From NCBI GenBank assembly GCA_026826555.1, contig JAKSZT010053764.1:38081086-38145085 (forward strand): a DNA stretch of 64,000 nucleotides, read 5' to 3'. The first letter of the stretch is position 1. Each line of letters begins with the position of its first letter. Below, piece by piece: positions 1 through 10,356 of the stretch. The stretch is from Tolypeutes matacus. Its lineage: Eukaryota > Chordata > Mammalia > Cingulata > Chlamyphoridae. Under the pieces are notes generated by a model that saw nothing but the letters and a program-made list of their open reading frames with translations, searched no databases and was not told the origin of the DNA. The translations under genes and the position numbers were made by a program.

Positions 1-540
1 TCCAGACTCTGGAAGTACACCTACAAACTCCAGCACCACATATAGGTTTGAATAAAAGGGACTGATGGACCATGTGCAGGGAGGACTTATTTGAGTCCAA
101 CTCTGTCACTCTCAGGAGCACAGGTTCCAAAGTAGAGCCCACTGATAAGGCATCAATTTCTGGAGCTATCCCCCCTTATATGGGAACTGGGTGTCTCCAG
201 AGCCCTCAGGAGCCCTTCTGTTTGGGGTGATATCCACTTGGTGTTCTATGAGATCTTACTGAGGTGTGCATAAGCGTTCCCTCTTGGATGACCTCCCGAC
301 TCTCTTTGAAGTCTCTTAGCCATATGAACTCATTTGTCTTTACCTTTTCCCCCTTTTATTCCAGGTCTTTTTCCAGTTGTATTGCCAGTTGGCACTTGGT
401 AGTAATCCCTTGTTACCACAGAGGCTCATCCCCAGGAGTCATGTCCCACACTGGCGGGAAGGTAATGCTGAGTTTCATTCATTCTTTTCCTCATATATTT
501 TAGTTCTTTCTATGTGTTTTCCATTATCTACTTGAACATG
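1..540 (-). mobile_element. Xenarthran L1 3'-end-type sequence, left end cut by window
   Basis: Positions 1-220 match 10116-10335 almost colinearly, including the CCAGAGCCCTCAGGAGCCC block near 200 and 10315. That second copy continues leftward into a recognisable L1 tail, so this stretch is read as the 3' region of the same L1 lineage on the minus strand. Positions 220-540 extend the match further 5' in the element than the 10-kb copy reaches. No reading frame survives. It could instead be an unrelated xenarthran repeat that shares this block. Confidence 0.55.
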
Positions 541-580
541 TTGAGGATCATTTTTTTTTTTTTTTTGAGGATCACTTTTA

Positions 581-590
581 AAAAAAAGAT

Positions 591-629
<39 letters not shown>

Positions 630-991
630 TAATTTATCCCCTCCTCCTCCTGTTGGTTCTCTTGTCTGTCTGCTCATTGTTTGCTCGCTTTCTTCAGGAG
701 GCAATGGGAACCAAACCTGGGACTTCCCACACGGGAGATGAGTGCCCAAAGTCCTGAGCCACATCCACTCCCCGCAGGCTGTGGCATCTGTTGGCTTGTG
801 GCATCTGCTTGTTTAAGTGTCTGCTTGTTGCTGTGGGTGCAGTGTCTAGCTCATTGCAGTGGGGTGCAGTGTCTAGCTTGCTGTGGCAGGTGCGGGCATC
901 TGCTTGTCTTCTTTAGGAGACACCAGGACCCAAACCCAGGACCTCCCATGTGGTAGGCGGGTGCCCAAGTGGTTGAGCCATATCTGCTTCC
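581..991 (-). mobile_element. Dimeric tRNA-derived SINE (xenarthran)
   Basis: On the minus strand the element starts with a tRNA-like head (A-box-like near 965-980, B-box-like GGTCCTGGGTTTGGG near 930-945). A second tRNA-like unit lies near 700-760, and the tail is an expanded (AAAT)n tract at 591-630. Target duplications TGAGGATCACTTTT flank it at 566-579 and 992-1005. A 24-bp internal duplication (GTGCAGTGTCTAGCT) sits near 838-880. The ORFs over it are chance frames. Confidence 0.87.
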
Positions 992-1009
992 TGAGGATCA
1001 CTTTTTAAA

Positions 1010-1148
1010 AATCATTGTTTGGTAAGTCCATAATCTCATCCTTTTTATTGATGATTTCTGCATTTTTTCTTGTTCCTTTTGATGGGCCATGATTTCCTGC
1101 TTCTTTGTTTGTCTTGTAATCTTTTGTCTCACACATTGTACATTTTAG

Positions 1149-1180
<32 letters not shown>

Positions 1181-2505
1181 CAGTTAGGCCTGTAGAAAGA
1201 ATTTATTGGGAAATGGGGGAAAGAACAGAGCTTGCTGAGAAATCGGAGAGAAAGATGAAAATACACATTAAGACTTGGTGTGAGCTCCTCTAGGAAGAGA
1301 GAGCCTACATTTTAATATTTTAAAGTGTTAACTCTGGGATTGTCTCTGAGATGCCTGTTCCTTAAGTTTGTATCTAGCTAGTGATTTGACAGAGATTTTC
1401 TTGAATGCCAGGAGCTATTCAAAACAAATAAGCCAAAGCCAAAAGCAACTTTCACAGTCTTTGCAAATTGTCTCTGCTTTGGCTGGTGGTCTCCTTCAGA
1501 GTTTAGTCCTCCTGTCAGGAAGTGCAGGGTCCTCTCTGTCTCATCTGAGCCTGGGTGGGGCCATGGACCTTGCTTCTTTTCCTTTATGCTTGGTGGTGGT
1601 CTTAGGAATTCCATTTAGAGTTTACAGGTATTTGAGTGAACCCCCCTTCTATTTCCTTTGAAATAGACTTTCACCCTCTCCTGGGTGCTCACTTGTGTGA
1701 CTTAAAGCAGGTAGTCCTTTGCCCAGGCCATTTCAACTTAGTTGTTTCTCATACTGTCCCAGCTGTTTGTAAGCTGCTTCTCTGTCTTAAGGACAAATTC
1801 TGGGATAGTGACCCCAAGACAAAGTCCCTGGCTCAGGCTCTCAGACTTCCTCCCTGCACTGATATGCAGGTACCACAGTCTGTGCATAGGGGTTACTCTG
1901 TTCCCTCTGGAATAGGGCCAGGGACTCACAATGGGGGCACAAGGTGGCTCCATTCCGTGCTGTGGAGGGGTTAGAGATAGGGTCAGCAAGAGCTGTTTCT
2001 ATGGCTTTTGAAGCTGCATTTTCTTGATGTAGCACTTTCCAGTTAATGTATCCCACTGTTTTCTGTAGATTTGAGGAAGATTACTGTCTTTAAGATTTCT
2101 CTTCTGCACTTGCCCAAGGAAGTTGGAACAATTGCCGCCCTCAGAGCTGACCTTATTTTATCTGAAGCAGCGAATCAAAATCAGCAATCAGATCATAAAT
2201 AGAGTTTGGAGGATTAGGTCTTTGTGTCCCACCCTGACACCAGCAAGCTGCTCTAGGAGCCTGAGCTAAGTCTCCACTACCACCTGCCTTGAGGCTGGAC
2301 AATGGGGGTTTGTTGCACTGCAGGGAGGCTGAGTTTCACTGGTATTTAGCTTGCTTTTCCAGCCTCTTCCTCCCGTTTTCCTTGGATGCTGCAAAGTGTT
2401 CCATTAAACCCTGGAGTTTGAAAATAGTTGATTCAGATAGTTCTTGCCAGTTCAATAGTTGTTTTGGTGGAAGGACTGATTCCTGGAGCTTCTGCCATCT
2501 TCCCG
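1010..2505 (-). mobile_element. L1 5' region (5' UTR and ORF1 start), minus strand
   Basis: The right end (2490-2505) reads on the minus strand as the GAAGATGGCAGAAG-like start typical of mammalian L1 5' UTRs. Around 1085-1135 it resembles the segment next to the ORF1 start of the better preserved L1 at 51.4-51.5 kb. Everything between ORF1 start and 3' end is missing: the left neighbour (1-540) is already L1 3'-type. ORF1 is not open. Confidence 0.55.
1147..1177. repeat. (TTTTG)n simple repeat
   Basis: Five-base repeat within the L1 5' region. Confidence 0.9.
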
Positions 2506-2524
2506 CTATCTTCCTTGCAAATAA

Positions 2525-2640
2525 AGTTTTCCATTAGTTCCATTTTACAGATGAAGAAACCAAGTCTTAAGTCAAGTGACTTCCTATTCAATCTTTAGAG
2601 CACAAGAATAAGATGACCAAAATCAGAGCCCCAAGCCTGG
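2525..2640 (-). mobile_element. MIR fragment
   Basis: Reads in antisense as the MIR core: ATTTTACAGATGAAGAAAC followed by a degraded AAGTCAAGTGACTT block. No ends preserved. Confidence 0.5.
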
Positions 2641-3344
2641 CACCAGGAGACAAATTAGGGCCTATTCATTATGGGAAATGGGGCCTGAACAATGGTAAAG
2701 AAGAAGAAATGATGGATGAAAGAGATACTGCCTTCACAATAATAGCTCTTATTACATATTCTTTAGGGACATCAGGCCTTCATCATTACATTTTATTTTT
2801 CTCAAGAAACTTTCTTTTATAATTGTTTTGTAAGATTTATAGGATTGCCGTTCAATTTGTGCTTGTGGCAGAATTCTAGGCAAATGTTTTTTAAATGTTA
2901 CTCATTGATTGAGTAATTGCTTCCAAGAGTCTACTGAATAGAACTTTATCTGGAAAATGCCTTCCTCTCCCAGAAATCAGAACTCATTTCTTCTAGTCAA
3001 TTTCAGTCATCAGCCTGGTCCTCAACATTTCCTTGTTAATGATAGTTCACACATTTCCATCCCAGGAGACCTCTGGGACAGAGATAGACAATTGCCAGCC
3101 TGGGCAGCATTTTGAACAACGCTTTGAGGAAGTCAGCTGGTCTCTGACTCCATGCAGGAGGTAAGAAGAAGCAGATTTAAATTTCAACAATAACAACAGG
3201 TTTGACATAAATGTCAACTGATCAATTCTAGAAGATTTCTTTCCTTGAGACCTAAAAAGAGCAGTAGACTAGACAGCTATGTGTAGAATCATTTGGGAAT
3301 AATTCTGCCTAGAAGCACAGAAGAGCTTTATGATTTCTTTATTT
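2641..3344. other. Unassigned sequence
   Basis: A/T-rich, no reading frame above chance, no repeat I recognise. The 69-codon frame at 2613-2822 has no family resemblance. Confidence 0.4.
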
Positions 3345-4120
3345 TTTTAAATTAATTTATTTTTGACATATAAAAGTAATACTTGCTTATTGTTTTAAAT
3401 TTAGAAAATATAGAGCAATACACAGAAGACAAATATTTCTCATAAGCCCACTGCCTAGTCATAGCCACTATTAGCAGTTTGATATATTTCCTTGTAGTTG
3501 TTTTCATATATATAAGATATATATGCACAATTTTACATCTTGATTTTTCTCAGTTAGCATTTTACCGCATCAATATCCCCCCGAAAAGCCCATTTCAAAT
3601 GGCTGTATAATAATCTTTTAAAAGAATATCTCATAATTATTATTACCATTTCCTTATTTATGTCAAGTTAGGTTGTTTACAATTTGTCAACATTATAAAT
3701 AAGAGCTGGGATAAAAAGCTTTGAATATATAAATCTTTGTCTGTATTTCTGATTGCTTCCTTAAAAAAAGGTTCCTCTAGAGTGGCTTTTTGCATGGTGT
3801 GACTTCTTAACCACCTCCATCAGAATCAGATATAAATGCAGATCAGGGTCCAGGATCCTGCATTTAAAGAAGAGCTCCTGAGGTTTTCAGACATTTTAAG
3901 GTTGAGTTCCATAGCTCTAATGGGACTTAGTGGATGGAAGGGTATGCATTTTTTTATGGAAGTTTCTTGACACATGGTGTCAAATTGTTTTCCTAAAATT
4001 TTGAATATTTTACACTTCCACCAGTGGTGTATCAGGTGCCCAGTTCACCAAACTTGCTGTCATTGAGTATTATAATTAAAAACAACTTTGTAATTTGCTA
4101 GGAGAAAAATGATGGCTTCA
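3345..4120 (-). mobile_element. Old L1M 3'-end fragment
   Basis: Antisense landmarks of old L1 3' regions follow in order: a TATAAAAGTAATAC start, a block near 3590-3620, TTAGGTTGTTTACAATTT near 3668, and CTTCCACCAGTGGTGTAT near 4014. A block at about 3785-3925 is foreign and looks like a degraded MER5/MER20-type hAT element. Very old and heavily mutated. Confidence 0.6.
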
Positions 4121-4309
4121 TGAAACATTTTTGGATGTAATATTTGCTTTGTTTTGTTAGCTTTATTTTCAGATTTTCTGCAATTATGTGTTCTTATAAT
4201 TTTGGAAGAATTATTTCCATGAAAAGTCTTGATGATATTTTGTTCTTCTAGTGCATTGATACATTTGTTTCCCTCATATTTTGTTTATATTTTTTACATT
4301 TATTTTCAT

Positions 4310-4445
4310 ATGAATGTAAGTTCCATGTGTGCTAAGATTTTTTTTTTTTTTTGGTCTAATTTGTTCATGGCTGTAACCCCCAGTGCCTATAATAGAGTCA
4401 AAGACAGTAGGCTCTCAATAAATATTTTTTTAATGAATAAACAGG
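4310..4445 (+). mobile_element. L2 3' end
   Basis: Carries the L2 terminal signature: CCCCAGTGCCTATAATAGAG, then GGCTCTCAATAAATATTTTT and a TGAATAAA tail. Confidence 0.6.
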
Positions 4446-4483
4446 TGAAATTGATATTCATGTTTCCCTCTTGTCATGAATAT

Positions 4484-4498
4484 ACACACACACACACA
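4484..4498. repeat. (CA)n microsatellite
   Basis: Seven CA units just after the L2 tail. Confidence 0.9.
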
Positions 4499-4539
4499 TG
4501 ACAGCAGCAAGATCAGGTTCTATTCAATGATCTCACTTC

Positions 4540-4835
4540 ATTTCTTTTTATTTTTATTGAGGTGAATTTCACATAATATAAATTATCCATTTTAAAGTGT
4601 ACAGTTCAGTAGCATTTAGTACATTTGCAATGTACAACCACTACCTATAACAGGTTCAGAAAAATTTTTATCACTCCTAAAGAATACCCTGTACTAATTA
4701 TCCCTTCATAATTTTTTTTTTTTTTTATAGCTGTCTGTTTTAATTTTTATTTTTTAAATAGGAAGCAGAAACATAGGGCCTTGGGGAATAGCAGAAAAGA
4801 AGTGACACCTTCATAATTTTTTAAAGACCTTTTCT
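4540..4835 (-). mobile_element. L1 3' UTR fragment interrupted by a short retroinsert
   Basis: Antisense L1 3'-end signature near 4553-4700 (ATTGAGGTGAATTTCACATA and TTTTAAAGTGTACAGTTCAG). It resumes after the 90-bp insert at 4718-4807. Confidence 0.6.
4718..4807 (-). mobile_element. Short polyadenylated retroinsert (unidentified RNA 3' end)
   Basis: A T-run at 4718-4726 (an A-tail on the minus strand) is followed by about 80 bp holding an AATAAA signal roughly 20 nt from the tail. The duplication CCTTCATAATTTTTT flanks it at 4703-4717 and 4808-4822. This is a 5'-truncated reverse-transcribed RNA. The source transcript was not recognised. Confidence 0.7.
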
Positions 4836-5295
4836 GCCCTAAAGTTCTACGAATTGCTTCTTTCTTATTGGTGACTCGATTCCAAGAGACGCCAACAGGC
4901 ATGAATTAGAAGACAAGAGGTCCTCGGTCATTGGGTAAAGAAACCAAAAGTGAATAAAGTAAGTCTTAAGACCTGCATTGTCTTCTCTTCTTATCCACTG
5001 CAGAAGGGCCCTTTCTTAATAGCTCCATGCTTGAGTCCAGCCTGAGGATAAAGAAGTGTGAGATTTTATTCTCAATGGTTTAGACAAACTGATTCAGTTT
5101 ATAAGGCATCTTTTTTTGCCAAGCATCCCCAGTCTTAGATACTAGCATGAGTAAGAGCTATGACAGGATTGAAAGCCAAAAAAGAAAATAAAATCAACCT
5201 TTATAATGTTGACAAACTGTTCATTCTATACAAATATATTTGAAAATGGTACATTCTCATTTGCCTTAGCAAAATGCAGCCCTTTTACCTTAGGA
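4836..5295. other. Unassigned sequence
   Basis: No gene or repeat recognised. It precedes the target duplication of the next SINE. Confidence 0.4.
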
Positions 5296-5310
5296 AGGTT
5301 ACATTCTTTT

Positions 5311-5761
5311 TTTTTTTTTTTTAAACATGCCCTTAATCTTTTTTATTTTTTTTTTAAGATTTATTTATTTATTTTATTTATTTCTCCTCACCCCCCTTGT
5401 TGTTTTGTGCTCACTGTCTGCTCTCTGTGTGTTCTTCTGTGTCTGCTTGTCTTCTCTTTAGGTGGCACCAGGAAGCAGTTCTGGGACCTTCCAGAGTGGG
5501 AGTGAGGCACTCAATCTCTTGCCCCACCTCAACTCCCTGGTCTGCTGCATCTCTTATTGTCTCTCCTCTGTGTCTCTTTTTGTTGCATCTCTTGCTGCAC
5601 CAGCTCTCTGCACGGGCGAGCTCTCTGCATGGGCCAGCTCTCTGCTCAGGCCAACTGTCCATGTGGGCCAGCTTGCCTTTCACCAGGAGCCCCAGGAATT
5701 GAACCCTGGACCTCCTATATGGTAGATGGGAACTCAATCCCTTGAGCCACATCTGTTTCCC
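5311..5761 (-). mobile_element. Dimeric tRNA-derived SINE with atypical tail
   Basis: Two tRNA-like units: head near 5690-5760 and second unit near 5460-5530. The T-rich tail side contains about 20 bp of non-SINE sequence (5322-5341) between two T runs. The duplication AGGTTACATTCTTTT is perfect at 5296-5310 and 5762-5776. The split tail suggests two rounds of tailing or a short 3' passenger. Confidence 0.88.
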
Positions 5762-5776
5762 AGGTTACATTCTTTT

Positions 5777-6532
5777 TGACTCATATTTTCATGCTGCTCA
5801 ATGGTCTGTTTCTGATGGTAGCACACACACACACACACACACAAATCATTTTGAGAAGGGCTTGGTTCCATGATAGCAGCTTAGATATTTGACCTTTCAT
5901 GGTTAACTTAGTATTTTACTATTATGTGCTTCCTCCTTCCTACCTTCTAAGACCTTTGAAAAATAACAAGATTACAAGTTTGCCGTGTGGAAACTTTAGT
6001 CTTTGACCTTTCCTGACTAAGACACCACATTTGTGTAAACTAGAGGAAATCCCAAAGGCTCGACTTATGCTGTGGTGAGAATTTTTCTTTCATCCTCATA
6101 TTTATAAAATTGAAGTACTTTGAACACTTCTTTGAAGAGAAACTTTGTTTTGTTTTGGTTGTGTATTGCTTCATCTTGTTTATTAGGTGCTGGAAAGATC
6201 TGAGAGTTAGGGAAAAATATGAGGGTGGCCTTGAGCACTTGCTGGCGAGGGAGTTGTGTGTGGACATGCCTCCTTTTTCAAACCAATGTGGTCGATATTG
6301 CCTTTAAGCCTGTGAGCATCTGTAAGTTGAGAACCTGTGAACTCAACACACAGTCTTCAGGTGTTAATCTAAATGGCTTTTCTGATTCCAGTATGTACTT
6401 TGGTGAGCATAAGCCCATTTTTCCAGGACGGCTAAATGCCCCAGTTTAACCTGACTTGAGAGGCTTCAACATGGCGAAATCTGAGCTACTGGACATGAAG
6501 GCTCTGAGGCATGCACCCCATTACACTGTTAT
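5777..6532. other. Unassigned sequence with (CA)n
   Basis: A (CA)n tract lies at 5822-5843. The remainder shows no repeat I can name and only short chance frames. Confidence 0.4.
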
Positions 6533-6537
6533 CCTGT

Positions 6538-6574
6538 GTACTAGCCAGGGCTCTCCACAAAAACAGAACTGTGT

Positions 6575-6614
<40 letters not shown>

Positions 6615-6994
6615 TTTTTTCTAGGAATTGGCTCAAATGACCTTGGAGATTGGCAAGTCAGAATTCTTGCAGGCTGCAAGTTGGGAATTCAGTGGTGATG
6701 ATGAATTCCCCAGGAGAAGCTGACTAGCTGAAGTAAAGATAGAAATTCTTCTTTATCGCTGCTGAAACCCTCTTCTCCCTTATAGGCTGCCAATTGATTG
6801 GATGAGGAGATTCCTCATTGCTGAAGGCAGTCACTTTTGTTGATTGTAGATGTAATCAGCCACAGGTGCGATCAACTGACTAATGATTTAAACCCATGAA
6901 ATACTCTCACAGTAATAATCAGGACAGCGCTTGCTTGACCAAACAATTGGACACCATAACCTAATCAAGCTGACACATGAAATTAACCATCACA
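6538..6994 (-). mobile_element. Solo ERVL LTR, MLT2-type
   Basis: The element runs from TGTACTAG to CCATCACA with TG...CA ends. The 5-bp duplication TCCTG is perfect at 6533-6537 and 6995-6999. Antisense MLT2 features are present: GACACATGAAATTAACCATC at the right end and the CAGGG...AACAG block at the left. No internal retroviral genes remain, so this is a solo LTR left by recombination. Confidence 0.82.
6577..6610. repeat. (TA)n microsatellite
   Basis: Seventeen AT/TA units in the poly(A)-signal region of the LTR, where MLT2 consensus already has a TATATA tract. Confidence 0.92.
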
Positions 6995-6999
6995 TCCTG

Positions 7000-9408
7000 T
7001 GATCCCTCTTTTACTCATTTTCCCCCAACTTCTGAAGTGGTTAGGATATTAAAAATGCACCTAATGTTATTCAAAAGAATAGAGGTTCTCTGCCTTATAG
7101 GCTCAAAACTTAGCTATTAACTGATGCTGGAAAAAAATCTTTATGGGAATATTTTCATACGAAAGAATGATCATAAATTAAATATGATTCATGCAAAGAT
7201 GAAAGAAATCTGAAATGTGTTTGCCATCAAAGACAGACAGCTCTCTTCCCTAAAGTTCATTGAATGCTAGAAATAAAGATTTGGAAAGTCAGAAGAGAAC
7301 TAAGTTAACTCAAAGTCCATGGGTAGCAGGGACTAAGCAAAATACAATGGTTTTTCCTTTTCTGTGGGTTCAAAGATGGCAAAGCTGCATTTCTTTGTTC
7401 TTCATAGCTCCTCATGGTTCTTGTTAATCTGGAAGCATACCAGGCTTCAGGAGCTGGTGGGGCACTCCTTGGTCTGTAAGTCCTTCTTAGCACAAAAGAA
7501 TAATATTTAAAAAGCCACCTCTCTCAAAGTCATCTCTAACATTTGCAGGATTGCTGCCAATATCTGTTCCTTGAAAACAACAAGGAGACCTAAAAACAGC
7601 AACACACCTCTTTATGCCTCCTGCAGCCCTTTCTCTACAATTTCTTTTCTTTAATGTAGGGCACGCTGTATTGTGTCAGGGTTGGGAGCTCACATAGATA
7701 CGAATGGAAAGCAAAGAGCGACTGGCTACCCGGGGCCAGGTGTTGGCTAATTATAAAACTGAATAATGGATAATAACCCATCTTAGTGTGTTTATCAATG
7801 CATTTCTCTCTCTGCGATGCAAAAGAGGTCACTGGAGACAACATGTAGGCCTCTCATCTCTCCTATTCATTAACAAGGCACTGTTGGCTGAAATACAGGC
7901 TCCATTACCTAGATACAGCAATGCCTGGGAGCCTGAATCGAGTTGTAATTAGGTTTGATCAGGGCTAGGTTACAGTTGCTATAATCGGAATCATTCAGGA
8001 TTAATTTTATATTTGTGAAAGGATATGAGGTGAGATTGATTTAATGGTAACCAAAGCAACCCCTTTTTCTAGAACTCTGTAAGCTTAAAAGATTTAAAAA
8101 AGAGAAAGGGAAAAACAGAGGGCCAAAGCAAAACAAAACAAAACAAAAACCAGATTGATGACCATTTTAGCTCTATTAATTTTATTGCAAATAGACAGGA
8201 GAAAATGTGTTATAAAAAAAGCAAATATATTATAGCAAGATGATCACTCTCTGGATCCTAGAAACCTTTTGTGGGTATCATTATGTGCCTAAAGCAGATT
8301 CTGTGATGTTTAATTTCTTCTCCTTTTTTAGTCTATCTCACGTGTGTTTGAAAACAGCTTGATTACAGCAAGAATTTCAATTTGTGGGAAAAGGAGGAGG
8401 AAATTCAAGCTGTGCAATATTTCCTTTCTCTAGTAAGAATCAATTGTTTAGCCTTTTACCTTTAGCACTCTTAATATCTCAAACTCACTGACCTCTGGTT
8501 ATAGGAGAGATTTAGGAGCCCTGTTTGTGAAATGGTTTAAGAAGTTACAGAGATGTGGGAAGCATGGTAAGGGAACCATGTCTCATTCCTTGCTATTTGA
8601 GTGTTCATTAAATTTTTTTCAGGTTAACAAGGTGTGTTCTGGGTATAGAATCTCACTTTTAGGTTTGAGATAATTAGTGAAATATGTGCACATATGTATA
8701 CATTTTCATTTCTGCACACAAGTATATATAGATATATACCTGTTTATATTGATACATATATATTGGTATACCTAATTGGCTCCATTCTATGTTTTATCTG
8801 TGTTTTATTTCTAATATTTAGATGACATCAATTAAATTTTGTTCTTTCTCTTTTATTTCCCTGAATGATTTATGAATCTCTTCCCCTTACCATATTGGCT
8901 TCAAGAGTAGAAATTTCACAGTCATTTTGAGGATAAGATAATTGATTTAAAGGGAGAGGTATTTTTTCCTTAAATCCATCTTAGATTATTTTGAGGACAA
9001 GAAAATGGCATGTAAATATTTTGAGCCATTTAAGTGAGTATGAAGTAGAGAAACAAAGTATAATCTCTTTCAGATTTTAAGAAAAGAACTCCTGATCTCA
9101 TTTTTATATTTCTCCAGGATACAATACCTTAGCTATTCAAATAGCAAAACTATAATAAACATTATGAAGACATTATCGAAGTGATGTTGGTACATATTAT
9201 TGCATATATGACTCCCTAGATATTTCATGTGTAGACATTTATATCACATGTTAATTAAGATGTTTGAGGTTTGAATAAAGCATCAAATTTAGCTAAAATT
9301 TATTTCAACTCTTTTGGGGCTGGATATTTTTTAAAAAGTTAAAAAATATACTTAAAAAAACAAAAAGAAAAAAGAAAAGAAAAAATATGTACTTCAAATG
9401 TATTGCTT
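7000..9408. other. Unassigned 2.4-kb stretch, few repeats
   Basis: No reading frame of note. It contains (CAAAA)n at about 8127-8147 and an A-rich tract at 9350-9390. The block 7640-8070 has balanced composition, no recognisable repeat and several TAATTA/GTTAAT-like motifs, so it could be a conserved non-coding element. No alignment was possible. Confidence 0.35.
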
Positions 9409-10335
9409 TTACAGTTTTTTAAAATATACTTTTTAATTTTTTAAAAAAGATACTTAGATTACATAAATGTTACATAAAAAATATAGGGGATTACCATATG
9501 CTCTGCCCCTTACCCCTCCACATTTTCCCACATTTAACAACATCTTTCATTAGGGTGGTTTGTTACAATTGATGAACACATTTTGGAGAATTGCCACTAA
9601 GCGTGGATTATAGTTTACATTATAATTTAAACTCTCTCCTGCACAATTTTGTAAGTCATGAAAAGATATATTGTGGCCTGTATCTGTCATTGCAATGTCA
9701 TTCAGGACAATTCCCAAGTCCCAAAAATGCCCCCGTATTATACCTCTCTCTCCCCTCAGAACCCCTGGGGGCTATTGCCTCCATATCAATGATAAAAGTT
9801 CTTCCATTGCTAGAATCACAATAAGTCTATAGTAGAATAACAATAAGTCTACTCTAGTCCATCATTCATTCCCCAATCCTGAGGATTCTGGGATGGTGAT
9901 GCCCGCTCCACCTCTGTTTGAGAGGGGGCTTAGATCCCATGGGCAGATGGATGGGACTATCTTGCTTATAGTTGCAGACTCTCTGTTCCTTGGTATGGTG
10001 GTTGTCCATCATCACTTCCTTGTTCGTTGTTCTGGGTGAGTCCAGTGAACTGGAGAGTAGGTGTTGCAACTCTGTTGAGATTCAGGGCCCAGCTGGCACA
10101 TGGACAGCCCAAAGATTTAAGTCTCTTGGACGTACACCTAACAACTCTAGTACTAATTATAGGTTCAAATGGAAGGACAGAACAGCCATGTGTAGGGAAA
10201 CCACAACTGAGTCCAACTCTGTCACACTGGGGAGCATAAATTCCCAAGTAGGGCCCACTGGCAGGGCACCAAACTCCTGAGCTGTCTGCCCTGCCTATAG
10301 TGTCTGGATGTCTCCAGAGCCCTCAGGAGCCCTGT
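9409..10335 (-). mobile_element. Xenarthran L1 3'-end, minus strand
   Basis: This is the reverse complement counterpart of 23251-23807. Shared landmarks include the GTTACATAAA tail region, GTTACAATTGATGAACACA and the GGGATGGTGATGCCCGCTCC block. It extends further 5' than that copy and overlaps the sequence at 1-220. A (TTG)n run follows at 10336-10356. The frames at 9966-10280 are non-coding 3' UTR. Confidence 0.72.
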
Positions 10336-10356
10336 TATTTTTGTTGTTGTTGTTGT

